In this document: piece by piece, positions 9,303 through 17,369 of the stretch
Layout: each line of letters starts with the position of its first letter
Numbering within the stretch: the first letter of the stretch is position 1
Source: Bordetella flabilis
GTDB lineage: Bacteria; Pseudomonadota; Gammaproteobacteria; Burkholderiales; Burkholderiaceae_B
NCBI RefSeq assembly: GCF_001676725.1
Contig: NZ_CP016172.1
Coordinates: 4,340,001-4,404,000, forward strand
Reading direction: 5' to 3'
Length of the DNA: 64,000 bases
The notes under the pieces: generated by a model
Database searches by the model: none
Told to the model about the DNA's origin: nothing
The model's input: the letters and a program-made list of their open reading frames with translations, nothing else
Program-made: the position numbers and the translations under genes

Positions 9303-9543
9303 GAGAACTCCTTCAGACATACGCCGGCAACATCCCCGGCCTATACCCTCAAGCAATCCTCGTGCCAATTTTTGCAGCGCAATAAAGTCCATCAGCCAGG
9401 AGGAACTACGCTATCGCGAAGGATTTTATTGCGTTGCAATAATCCCCATCCTAGTGAAAACCCTCAAGGTCGGCACCAGAAGGGTGCAAGCGGCCCCTGG
9501 CGATGCCGCCTACACTGATTCCCCCTACCCCGGAGCCCCAACC

Positions 9544-10092
9544 ATGGAATATGAGATCGCCGTACTGGTGGGCAGCCTGCGCAAGGCGTCGTTCAACATG
9601 CAGCTGGCCCGCGCGCTGGAAAAGCTCATGCCCGCACACATGAAGTTCAGCTACGCCAACCTGGATATACCGCTCTACAACCAGGACCTGGATGACGCCA
9701 TGCCCGCGCCCGTCGCCGCCATGAAGGAACTGATAGCCCGCGCGAACGGCGTGTTGTTCGTGACCCCGGAACATAACCGCTCCATCCCGGCCGCCTTGAA
9801 AAACGCCATCGACTGGGGATCCCGCCCGCGCGGCCACAACGTCTGGCAAGGCAAACCCTCCGGCGTCATCGGCGTCTCGCCCGGTGCGGCGGGAACCGCG
9901 TTGGCCCAACAGCACCTGCGCAATATCCTGGCCGCCGAAGGTTCCCCCGCGCTGACCACGCCGGAGGTCTTCCTGCAGATGAGGGAGGGCATGTTCGGCG
10001 CCGACCACACCATCGCCAGCCCCGAAACGCGCGCGTTCCTGCAAGCTTGGGTGGACCGCTACGTCGCATGGATGGAAAAGCTGGCCGGCTAG
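9544..10092 (+). CDS. NADPH-dependent FMN reductase family protein
   Basis: Flavodoxin-like quinone or FMN reductase of 182 residues. It has the phosphate-binding loop GSLRKASFNMQLA near residue 10, PEHNRSIPAALKNAIDW (FMN_red family signature) at about residue 77, and GVSPGAAGTALAQQHLR. Members reduce FMN, quinones or chromate with NAD(P)H. The ATG at 9544 is the first that leaves the fold intact; the reading frame is open further upstream (to 9262) but that part has no homology to the fold and overlaps the divergent ABM gene. It is monocistronic and convergent with dodecin. Confidence 0.87.
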   Translation: MEYEIAVLVGSLRKASFNMQLARALEKLMPAHMKFSYANLDIPLYNQDLDDAMPAPVAAMKELIARANGVLFVTPEHNRSIPAALKNAIDWGSRPRGHNVWQGKPSGVIGVSPGAAGTALAQQHLRNILAAEGSPALTTPEVFLQMREGMFGADHTIASPETRAFLQAWVDRYVAWMEKLAG

Positions 10093-10112
10093 GCGCGCGG
10101 CCGGCCGCGCGC
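10093..10112. repeat. Perfect 20-bp palindrome between convergent genes
   Basis: GCGCGCGGCC followed by its exact reverse complement, starting right after the stop of the FMN reductase gene and ending 13 bases before the dodecin stop. It would form a 10-bp GC stem in RNA from either strand. There is no T run, so it could stall transcription or block exonucleases rather than act as a standard intrinsic terminator. Confidence 0.5.
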
Positions 10113-10125
10113 GGCGAAGGGCGGA

Positions 10126-10338
10126 TCAGGCTTCCTCGATCCGCATGCCGATCTTCAGCGCCACCTGCCAGTGCGCCACGCGGCCGTTTTCGATATGCCC
10201 CCGCACGCTGGTGACTTCGAACCATTCGATGTTGCGCAGGGTGCTGGATGCGCGTTCGATGGCCCGGGATATGGCGTCGTCGCTCGACGTGGTCGACGAG
10301 CCGACCAGTTCGATTTGCTTGTATACGTGGTTGCCCAT
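10126..10338 (-). CDS. Dodecin (flavin-binding storage protein)
   Basis: A 70-residue protein with the dodecin pattern: VYKQIELVGSS at the N-terminus, RASSTLRNIEWFEV with the conserved tryptophan that stacks on flavin, RGHIENGRVAHWQV, and the LKIG(M)RIE tail. Dodecins assemble as dodecameric shells that bind riboflavin, FMN or CoA-related ligands and buffer free flavin. The ATG at 10338 has AAGGAG seven bases upstream; the same frame stays open far upstream but without any related sequence. It sits near a flavin-using reductase, which may be coincidence. It precedes, divergently, a group of small stress-type proteins. Confidence 0.92.
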   Translation of the reverse strand: MGNHVYKQIELVGSSTTSSDDAISRAIERASSTLRNIEWFEVTSVRGHIENGRVAHWQVALKIGMRIEEA

Positions 10339-10528
10339 TTGGTTTCTCCTTGAAAGCCGCCGCACTGGCGCATGACCCGCCTTCCGGAACGGAACGCGGA
10401 CCCGCTCGCCCGCAAACGCCGTGCTCGACCGCGCAACCCCTGGCCTGGCCCAGGCGGCATGCGGTTTGCTGAACGCTACTTCACGATCAATCGGGCCGTT
10501 ACGGCGGTCCGCCACGTTGGAGGTGATC

Positions 10529-11035
10529 ATGCCGGAACGCAAAACCCTGGAGCGCGTCGAGCGCGACAAGAAGCAAGGCAAGTCCGCGTCCACCCAGGCC
10601 GGGGAGTTCGTGCGCGAACAGGTCGAACATGTGCGCGAAGGAAAACACGGCGTACGCTCGGCCAAGCAGGCGGTCGCCATTGGCTTGTCGGAAGCGCGCC
10701 GTGCTGGCGTCAAGGTAGGGGCCAAGGCGAACGCCTCGCCCGCGACCAAGAAAAAGGCCAGGCAGGACGAAGCCAAGGCGAAGGACGGCAGTCCCAAGTC
10801 CGCCAAGCGTTCAGCCGCCTCTACCAAGGCGCTGAAGCGCGAAAGCAAGGCCGGTGCATCGTCCCGGGCGCTTTCGGGCCAGGCGCGGACAGCAGCGCGC
10901 AAGCGCACCGCGGCGGACCGTTCGGCCGCGGCACGCAAGGCCGCACGCACCAAGGGCGCGGAAGGCAGATCCGCGGCGGCCCGCAAGGCTGCCCGCACAC
11001 GTGCCGCGAACCGGCAGGCCCAACACGCCCACTGA
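10529..11035 (+). CDS. Histone H1-like basic protein (DUF6496-type)
   Basis: A 168-residue, very basic protein. Residues 1-65 match the DUF6496-type domain (REQVEHVREGKHGVRSAKQA, then IGLSEARRAGVKV). The rest is lysine-, alanine- and arginine-rich low complexity with repeated units SAAARKAART (two near-identical copies in the last 40 residues), like bacterial histone H1-like tails. It is likely to bind nucleic acid, but this is inference from composition. The ATG at 10529 has an ideal GGAGGTGATC site directly upstream. Sixteen bases after its stop begins a membrane SRPBCC protein, so the two are probably cotranscribed. Confidence 0.8.
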   Translation: MPERKTLERVERDKKQGKSASTQAGEFVREQVEHVREGKHGVRSAKQAVAIGLSEARRAGVKVGAKANASPATKKKARQDEAKAKDGSPKSAKRSAASTKALKRESKAGASSRALSGQARTAARKRTAADRSAAARKAARTKGAEGRSAAARKAARTRAANRQAQHAH

Positions 11036-11051
11036 GCGCGCGGAGACGTAC

Positions 11052-11795
11052 ATGACCACGAACAACATGATGCAGTTGCTGGACTTTCTGGCCGCCAAGC
11101 CGGAGATCGGACCGGCCAACCTAAATGACAAGGAGCGCTGGGCCTCCGGGCTCGGCGGCGGGGCGCTGGTGATCGCCGGATTGCGGCGCGGCGGCTGGCT
11201 GGGCGCCTTGGTCGCCCTGGCCGGCGGCGCCCTGGTCAGCCGCGGCGTTTCGGGGCATTGCGCCGTGAAAGCCCGGCTGGGGAAGACGCCGCAGGAACGC
11301 CACTTCGCCCGCGAGCACGGTTGGCAAAGCGCGGCGGCATCCTCGCATCGCGTCGTCATCCAGCGCCCCATCGCGCACGTCTACGCGTTCTGCCGCGAAT
11401 TCCGCAATCTGCCGCAGTTCATGCAGCATGTCCGAAGCGTCGAGATACTGAACGACCGGCATAGCCACTGGACGATCGAGACGCCCCTGGGGACGGCGCT
11501 GGAATGGGACACCGTCATCACCGAGGACGTGCCCAATACCCGCATCGCCTGGGAATCGACATCGGCCTCCCCGGTGCGCCACACCGGGTGGCTGGCGTTC
11601 AGCGATGTGGTGGGACTGGGCACGGAAGTGCAGGCCGTTATCGCGTACGAACCGCCCGCGGGCGAGCTCGGCCGGGTCGTCGCCAAGCTATGGGGCGACC
11701 GTCCCGGCCTGCAGGCGCGCGACGACCTGTTGCGGCTGAAGAACTTCCTGGAGGCGGGCCAGGACTCCACGACCGCCAGCGAAGACGGCGACTGA
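11052..11795 (+). CDS. SRPBCC (polyketide cyclase-like) protein with N-terminal membrane segment
   Basis: A 247-residue protein. Residues about 35-70 are a glycine-rich hydrophobic stretch (ALVIAGLRRGGWLGALVAL, a DUF2892-like hairpin) and residues 95-235 a SRPBCC helix-grip domain (RPIAHVYAFCREFRNLPQFM, ILNDRHSHWTIETPLG, TRIAWEST). SRPBCC domains bind hydrophobic ligands; proteins with this layout are widespread near general stress genes but have no defined role. It follows the histone-like gene by 16 bases. Its stop lies 4 bases from the convergent MFS stop, leaving no room for a separate terminator. Confidence 0.75.
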   Translation: MTTNNMMQLLDFLAAKPEIGPANLNDKERWASGLGGGALVIAGLRRGGWLGALVALAGGALVSRGVSGHCAVKARLGKTPQERHFAREHGWQSAAASSHRVVIQRPIAHVYAFCREFRNLPQFMQHVRSVEILNDRHSHWTIETPLGTALEWDTVITEDVPNTRIAWESTSASPVRHTGWLAFSDVVGLGTEVQAVIAYEPPAGELGRVVAKLWGDRPGLQARDDLLRLKNFLEAGQDSTTASEDGD

Positions 11796-11799
11796 AGTC

Positions 11800-13221
11800 T
11801 CAGGCCGGACGCCGGTGGCCGCTGATATCGGCGCCGGCGTCCGCCGGCAGGCGCAAGCCGTCCAGAATGGCGGCCGCCGCAAGCAGCGCGGACAGCAAGA
11901 GCGCAATCCTGAATTGCAGCGGACCCGGCGCAAGCCCGCCGTGCCCGCTCAACCATTCGGCGGCGCGCAAGGCGACGGCGCCGAACGCGATGCCCATGCC
12001 CGCATTCAGTTGCTGGCAGGCGCTGAACAAGGTCGTCGCGCCCGACATCGAAGCGGCCGGCACGTCCGCGAAACCCAGGGTGTTCAGGGCGGTGAACTGC
12101 ATGGAACGCGCAGCGCCGCAGAAAAACAGCAGGATCGCGCCCAGCCAGAACGGTGTCCCCGCCGAAAGCGCCGCGCACAGCGCGAAACCCAGGGCGACCA
12201 GCAGGCCGTTGACCGCCAGCACCCGCCTGAAGCCATAGCTGCGCATCACCCATCCCGTGGCCGGCTTCATGGCCAGGTTGCCGGCGAACAACGCCAGCAT
12301 GAGGGAACCGGCCTGCACCGGCGACATGCCAAAACCCACCTGGAACATCAAGGGCAGCAAAAACGGCGCGCTGCCGATGGCGATGCGAAACAGCGATCCG
12401 CCATATACCGTCACGGCGAAGGTGCGGTAGCGCAGCGGCGACAGGTCCACCAGGGGATGCGGCGCCCGGCGCAGATGGCGCAGCGCCAGGAACATCGCCA
12501 CCAGGCCCAGCGCGAACAGGCCGACCACGTCGCCAAGCCCGGTATCGAGCTTGCCGCACAGGTCCACCGCATACATCAGGGCGCAGCAACCCACGCCCGT
12601 CAGCACGAAGCCCATGCCATCGAAAGGCCGCCGGCCGCCTGGGCCACCGCGCACCAGCCACGCCGTCGCGGCCAGCGCCACTACGCCCAGCGGTACGTTG
12701 AGGAAGAAAATCCAGTGCCAGCCCAGTGTCGATGTGATGATGCCGCCCACCAGCGGACCGATCACGGGAGCAGCCAGTCCAGGCCAGGTGATGATGGCGA
12801 TGGCGCGGACCAGGTCGTGCTTGGGCGTGGCGCGCAGCACCGCCAGCCGGCCAACCGGCACCATCATGGCGCCGCCCAGGCCTTGCAGGATGCGGGCGGC
12901 CGTGAACTGCAGCAGCGTCTGCGACAGGCCGCAGAGAATCGAGGCCAGGGTAAAGAGAATGATGGCCCCGCCGAACACCCTGCGCGAACCATAGCGCTCG
13001 GCGACCCAGCCGCTGATGGGAATGAATACCGCCAGGGCCAGCAGGTAGGCGCTCATGCCTATGGACATATCGGCCGGGCGCACCCCGAAACTGCGCGCCA
13101 TTTCAGGCAAGGCCGTCGTGATGACCGTGGCGTCCAGGTTCTCCATGAAGAAGGCCCCCGCGACCAGCCACGCCACGCCGCGTCCGCTGCCGGACGGGCT
13201 GTCTTCATTCGCAAGGCTCAC
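11800..13221 (-). CDS. MFS multidrug-type exporter (DHA2 family)
   Basis: Major facilitator transporter of about 473 residues with 12-14 predicted membrane helices, motif A-like ISGWVAERYGSRRVFG in loop 2-3, and motif C-like GPLVGGIITSTLGWHWIFFLN in helices 5-6, which mark proton-driven drug/H+ antiporters of the EmrB/DHA2 group. The likely start is GTG at 13221 with CAGGAG seven bases upstream; the frame is open to 13356 but without family sequence. It is divergent from the decarboxylase/ATP-grasp pair across 264 bases, so it may export that pathway's product (inference). Confidence 0.85.
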   Translation of the reverse strand: MSLANEDSPSGSGRGVAWLVAGAFFMENLDATVITTALPEMARSFGVRPADMSIGMSAYLLALAVFIPISGWVAERYGSRRVFGGAIILFTLASILCGLSQTLLQFTAARILQGLGGAMMVPVGRLAVLRATPKHDLVRAIAIITWPGLAAPVIGPLVGGIITSTLGWHWIFFLNVPLGVVALAATAWLVRGGPGGRRPFDGMGFVLTGVGCCALMYAVDLCGKLDTGLGDVVGLFALGLVAMFLALRHLRRAPHPLVDLSPLRYRTFAVTVYGGSLFRIAIGSAPFLLPLMFQVGFGMSPVQAGSLMLALFAGNLAMKPATGWVMRSYGFRRVLAVNGLLVALGFALCAALSAGTPFWLGAILLFFCGAARSMQFTALNTLGFADVPAASMSGATTLFSACQQLNAGMGIAFGAVALRAAEWLSGHGGLAPGPLQFRIALLLSALLAAAAILDGLRLPADAGADISGHRRPA

Positions 13222-13485
13222 GGGATCTCCTGCCAGGTGTTGCACGTACGGCCCTGTCGGCCGCGCCGGCGATACTTCCGGGCGCGGACCGCCCCGGGCG
13301 ATCGAAATTGTAAGTTCAACGGCGGTCCGGCGCGCCCGCTCCCAGGAAAAGCCCAAAATGACGGGCGAGTGTGCCGCTGATTCACGTATCCCGCCTATAT
13401 CGCGGCAGCCTTCGCAATGGCAACATGCCAGCGGCTTGTCCGGCCGGACAGCGCCCTGACGCCAACCCTACTCCGCAGAAACCGC

Positions 13486-15090
13486 ATGACTGACTCCGCC
13501 GCCGGTTTTACGCCGTCGGACGACACGCTTGACCCCGCCGACTGGTCGCAGTTGCGCGCGCAAGGCCACAGGATGCTCGACGATATGTTCGACTACCTGA
13601 GCACGCTGCGCGACCGCCCCGTCTGGCAGCCCGCCCCGTTGGCAGTCCGAGCGGGCTTTGCCGCGCCCTTGCCCCGGTCGCCGGCCCCCCTGGCCGACAC
13701 CCACGACCGCTTCATGCGCGACATCCTCCCGTACGCCGTGGGCAATGCGCATCCCGGCTTCATGGGCTGGGTGCATGGCGGCGGCACGGCCGTCGGCATG
13801 CTGGCCGAAACCCTGGCGGCGGGCCTGAACGCCAACCTGGGCGGCCGCAACCAGATCCCGGTCGAAGTGGAACGGCAGATCGGCCGCTGGATGGCCGATC
13901 TGTTCGGTTTTCCCGAAAGCGCCAGCGGCTTGTTCGTCACGGGCACCTCCATGGCCAACCTGATCGGCGTATTGGTCGCCCGGACGGCGGCATTGGGCCC
14001 GTCGGTCCGCCGCGATGGCGTGGCGGAGCAGTCCGCGCGTCTCGTCGCCTATACCTCCACATGCGCGCACGGCTGCATCGGCCAGGCCATGGACATCTGC
14101 GGCCTGGGCACGGCGGCCTTGCGGCGAATCCCGGTCGATGCCGATTTCCGCATGGACACGGTGGCGCTGCAGGCCGCCATCGCCGCGGACCGGCGCGCCG
14201 GCTTCACGCCTTTCCTGATCGCGGGAACCGCGGGCACCGTGGACGTCGGCGCGATCGACCCCTTGGCATCCCTGGCCGACATCGCCGCCCGCGAAGGCCT
14301 GTGGTTCCATGTGGATGGCGCCTTCGGCGCGCTGGCCATGCTTTCGCCGACGCTGGCCCCCGCGCTGGCCGGTATCGAGCGGGCCGACTCCATCGCCTTC
14401 GATTTTCACAAGTGGGGGCAGGTGCCGTATGACGCGGGGTTCATCCTGGTACGGGACGGAGAGGCGCACCAGGCCGCCTTCCGGGCGAGCGCGGCTTACC
14501 TCAGCCGTGAGGAAAGCGGCCTGGCGGCGGATTCACCGTGGCCGTGCGACTTCGGGCCGGACCTGTCGCGCGGTTTCCGCGCGCTGAAAACCTGGTTCAC
14601 GTTGACGGTCTATGGCGCCGACAAGCTGGGCCAGGTCATGGCGCGCACCTGCGAAGTCGCGCGCCATCTGGCGCGACGCGTGCAGGCCGAGCCGAACTTG
14701 CAGCTCCTGGCGCCGGTCGCCCTGAACATCGTGTGCTTCCGCTATCGCGGCGGCCATGTCGCGGGGGCGTCCACGGCTGCGCCGGAAATGCGTGACGCCC
14801 GGCGCGGCCACGATGGCGATGAAGCGGATATCGCGCCGGACAAGCCCGATGGCGCCATGCTCGATGAGTTGAATGCCGATATCGTCCTGGCCCTGCAGGA
14901 ATCCGGCATCGCCGCGCCGTCGACCACACGTGTCAACGGGGTGCTCGCCATTCGCGCCGCCATCGTCAACCACCGCAGCACCGTGGCGGACGTGGACAAG
15001 CTGTGCGACGCCGTATTGCAACTGGGCGCCCGCCGGCGCACTGTCCTTGAACCGCTGCCGGCGATGGCAGACGAACCTACCGCATCATGA
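13486..15090 (+). CDS. PLP-dependent amino-acid decarboxylase (group II)
   Basis: A 534-residue pyridoxal-phosphate enzyme of the group II decarboxylase family (aromatic-L-amino-acid, histidine, glutamate and related decarboxylases). The sequence shows NAHPGFMGWVHGGG, the PLP-phosphate region TGTSMANLIG, WFHVDGAFGA with the Asp that contacts the pyridine nitrogen (D277), and the Schiff-base lysine in FDFHKWGQ (K309). The closest relatives by eye are aromatic-type decarboxylases, but substrate cannot be read from the sequence. Its stop overlaps the start of the ATP-grasp gene in ATGA, so the two are translated together. A longer start (13417) is possible; 13486 fits the family better. Confidence 0.87.
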   Translation: MTDSAAGFTPSDDTLDPADWSQLRAQGHRMLDDMFDYLSTLRDRPVWQPAPLAVRAGFAAPLPRSPAPLADTHDRFMRDILPYAVGNAHPGFMGWVHGGGTAVGMLAETLAAGLNANLGGRNQIPVEVERQIGRWMADLFGFPESASGLFVTGTSMANLIGVLVARTAALGPSVRRDGVAEQSARLVAYTSTCAHGCIGQAMDICGLGTAALRRIPVDADFRMDTVALQAAIAADRRAGFTPFLIAGTAGTVDVGAIDPLASLADIAAREGLWFHVDGAFGALAMLSPTLAPALAGIERADSIAFDFHKWGQVPYDAGFILVRDGEAHQAAFRASAAYLSREESGLAADSPWPCDFGPDLSRGFRALKTWFTLTVYGADKLGQVMARTCEVARHLARRVQAEPNLQLLAPVALNIVCFRYRGGHVAGASTAAPEMRDARRGHDGDEADIAPDKPDGAMLDELNADIVLALQESGIAAPSTTRVNGVLAIRAAIVNHRSTVADVDKLCDAVLQLGARRRTVLEPLPAMADEPTAS

Positions 15091-16316
15091 ACGAAACCAC
15101 CGCTGGCATCCCCGGGCATACGGCCTTCCCTCCCCTGATCGGCAAGGCCGCACTCATCACGCTGGCCTTCCGGCAGGGCGACCTGGAGGGCATGCGCCAG
15201 GCGCTGCTGGCGCGAGCGCAACACGACGCGGGAGACGCCAACGCCGCGCTGGACCTGTCGATGACCCTGCTGTTGCAGGGCCAGCGCGAGGCCGCCCTGG
15301 CCCTGCAACGGCACGCCGTGCAGGCACAGCCGCTGTATCACATGCCGGCCGCGGTCCAGCCGGCCCGCCTGCGCCTGCTCGCCCTGGTGTCGTGCGGCGA
15401 CTTCCTGGCCAACACACCGCTCGAGTTCCTGATCGAGGGTTCCGATGTCGCGCTCGATATTCTTTACGTCGGTGCCGACGTGCCAGCGCCTCCGGTCCTG
15501 CCGGACCATGACGCAGTCATCGTCGCAGTAGGGGAATCGGCGGCCAACCGCGAGCTGCTCCAGGCGCTCGCCACCCCGCTGGGACAGTGGCACAAGCCCG
15601 TCATCAACCGTCCGGAGCACGTACTGAAGACATCGCGTGACGGCCTGTTCGCGGCCTTGCGCGGCGCGCCCGGCGTGGTCGCGCCGGACATCGCCCGCTT
15701 GCCCCGAAGCGCGCTGGAAGCCATCGCGGCCGGCAAGGCCACGCCCGCGGACACCCTGGATGGCGTGGACTATCCCATCCTGGTGCGGCCGTTGGACACG
15801 CACGCCGGCAATGGGCTGGCCAGGATCGACAAGGCAGCCGACATGGCCAAGTACCTTGAAGAGACGAGCGGAACGGAGTTCTACCTGTCGCGCTTCGTGG
15901 AATATCGCAGCCAGGACGGCCGGTATCGCAAGTACCGGGTCGTCCTGATCGACGGCAAGCCCTACCTGGGACACCTGGGCATTTCGCCTCGGTGGATGGT
16001 GCACTACCTGAATGCCGACATGGCCGAGAACGCCGCCAACCGCGCGGAGGAAGCCGAGCAGATGCGGGATTTCGGCCAGGGATTCGGCGCCCGGCATGCG
16101 GCCGCTTTCGGCGAGATACACCGGCGCATCGGCCTGGACTACCTGGTGATGGATTGCGCGGAAACCGCCGACGGCCGGCTGCTGGTATTCGAAGCGGATA
16201 CCTGCGGCGTGATCCACGCGATGGATCCGGAAGACCTCTACCCCTACAAGCCTGTGCATATGCGGGGCATCTTCGCGGCCTTCCAGGACATGCTGCGGCG
16301 GGCCGCCTTCGCCTGA
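15087..16316 (+). CDS. ATP-grasp ligase-like protein with TPR-like N-terminus
   Basis: A 409-residue protein in two parts. Residues 20-100 are helical with a TPR-like spacing (ALDLSMTLLLQGQREAALA). Residues about 185-405 look like an ATP-grasp fold: HKPVINRPEHVLKTSRDG, a nucleotide loop HAGNGLARI, EYRSQDGRYRKYRVVLIDG, and DYLVMDCAETADGRLLVFEAD with the acidic residues expected for magnesium. ATP-grasp enzymes join a carboxylate to an amine through an acyl phosphate. The coupling to a decarboxylase (ATGA overlap) suggests ligation of the amine made by that enzyme. The family is recognisable but, as far as I know, without an assigned reaction. Confidence 0.75.
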   Translation: MNETTAGIPGHTAFPPLIGKAALITLAFRQGDLEGMRQALLARAQHDAGDANAALDLSMTLLLQGQREAALALQRHAVQAQPLYHMPAAVQPARLRLLALVSCGDFLANTPLEFLIEGSDVALDILYVGADVPAPPVLPDHDAVIVAVGESAANRELLQALATPLGQWHKPVINRPEHVLKTSRDGLFAALRGAPGVVAPDIARLPRSALEAIAAGKATPADTLDGVDYPILVRPLDTHAGNGLARIDKAADMAKYLEETSGTEFYLSRFVEYRSQDGRYRKYRVVLIDGKPYLGHLGISPRWMVHYLNADMAENAANRAEEAEQMRDFGQGFGARHAAAFGEIHRRIGLDYLVMDCAETADGRLLVFEADTCGVIHAMDPEDLYPYKPVHMRGIFAAFQDMLRRAAFA

Positions 16317-16337
16317 TCCGCCTCCCCACGCACGACG

Positions 16338-17102
16338 TCAGGCGGTACGCCGGCGCTGGTATTCCAGCCACTGTTCGTTCACGACGCCCTGCGCCGCGCC
16401 GGCCTCGATGGCGCTGACATTCGCGCCATCCGGCATCACCAGCCTTGCGCCGGTCTTCAGACGGTTCATATTGCTCCCGCTGAAGGCTCGCGGATTCGCA
16501 TCGAATATGGCCACGATCTTCTGTGCGAGCGTCACATCGGGAAGCGCATATTTCGTGGCGATGGCGCCCAGCGTATCGCCGAATCGCACAACCACGCTGT
16601 CGCCCGCTTCCAGCCGGGCCGGCACGGCGGCCTGCGGACCGCCCGCCTGGACAGTTCCGTGGCGCTTCTGCTCGGAAGCGTCGATGTGATCACCGCATAT
16701 GCGCTGCGCCTGCGCCGCGTCGATGGCCAGCATGGTTGCGCGGCTGGGTATGGAAAGCCGGGCGCCGGCCTTCAAGCGGCTCATATCGTTCTCGGCGAAC
16801 GCATGCGGATTGGCGTTGAAAATCGCCACCATCTTCTGATAACGGGTCGCGCCAGCCACGACATGGCGGTCCGCGATACCCCACAGGCTGTCGCCCGGGG
16901 CCACCACGATATGGGCATGGTTATAACGGTCTGCGGCGGCCATCATGTTATTGGCGGGGTTCGCCTGCGCGGGACTGACGTCGGCGAACGCCTGGCCCGC
17001 ACCGCGGTGGGGTTCCGTCGCATCGCCGCTGGGCATGGCGGGACCATGCGCAGGATTGAGAAGGGATGGCGTCGCGGGGGTATCTACGGCAGCAAGACTC
17101 AT
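16338..17102 (-). CDS. Tandem FimV-type LysM domain protein
   Basis: A 254-residue protein with two LysM modules: residues about 60-115 (VVAPGDSLWGIADRHV to LKAGARLSIP) and about 165-225 (VVRFGDTLGAIATKYA to LKTGARLVMP). Both have the extra insert KMVAIFNANPHAF / KIVAIFDANPRAF followed by N-M/D-x-LK-G-ARL, which is the FimV-type variant rather than the plain peptidoglycan-binding form. LysM domains bind N-acetylglucosamine-containing glycans. There is no signal peptide or membrane segment, which is unusual. The ATG at 17102 has AGGAG eight bases upstream. It is divergent from mutS and convergent with the ATP-grasp gene. Confidence 0.8.
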   Translation of the reverse strand: MSLAAVDTPATPSLLNPAHGPAMPSGDATEPHRGAGQAFADVSPAQANPANNMMAAADRYNHAHIVVAPGDSLWGIADRHVVAGATRYQKMVAIFNANPHAFAENDMSRLKAGARLSIPSRATMLAIDAAQAQRICGDHIDASEQKRHGTVQAGGPQAAVPARLEAGDSVVVRFGDTLGAIATKYALPDVTLAQKIVAIFDANPRAFSGSNMNRLKTGARLVMPDGANVSAIEAGAAQGVVNEQWLEYQRRRTA

Positions 17103-17369
17103 CTCGTAGCTCCTGTAAAGTGAAGGACCGCTAAGGGCGCATCGCTTCCCTTGCGGCACGGCAGTGTGGCGCAGGCTCCGGCCAGGCCGTGACGCCAGCC
17201 CCGCTTTCGGACCGACTCGGTACCAGCCCTTGGCGAACCCGCCCCCCTGACTACAATGCCGGTTTCCGCGCTTGCAGATCGTCCCCATATCGCGGGAACG
17301 GCAAAGCCGGCACAGCTGCGGATTTGCCACGCCTTCACACCAAAGCCAAAACAATCTACTGATTCTTTG

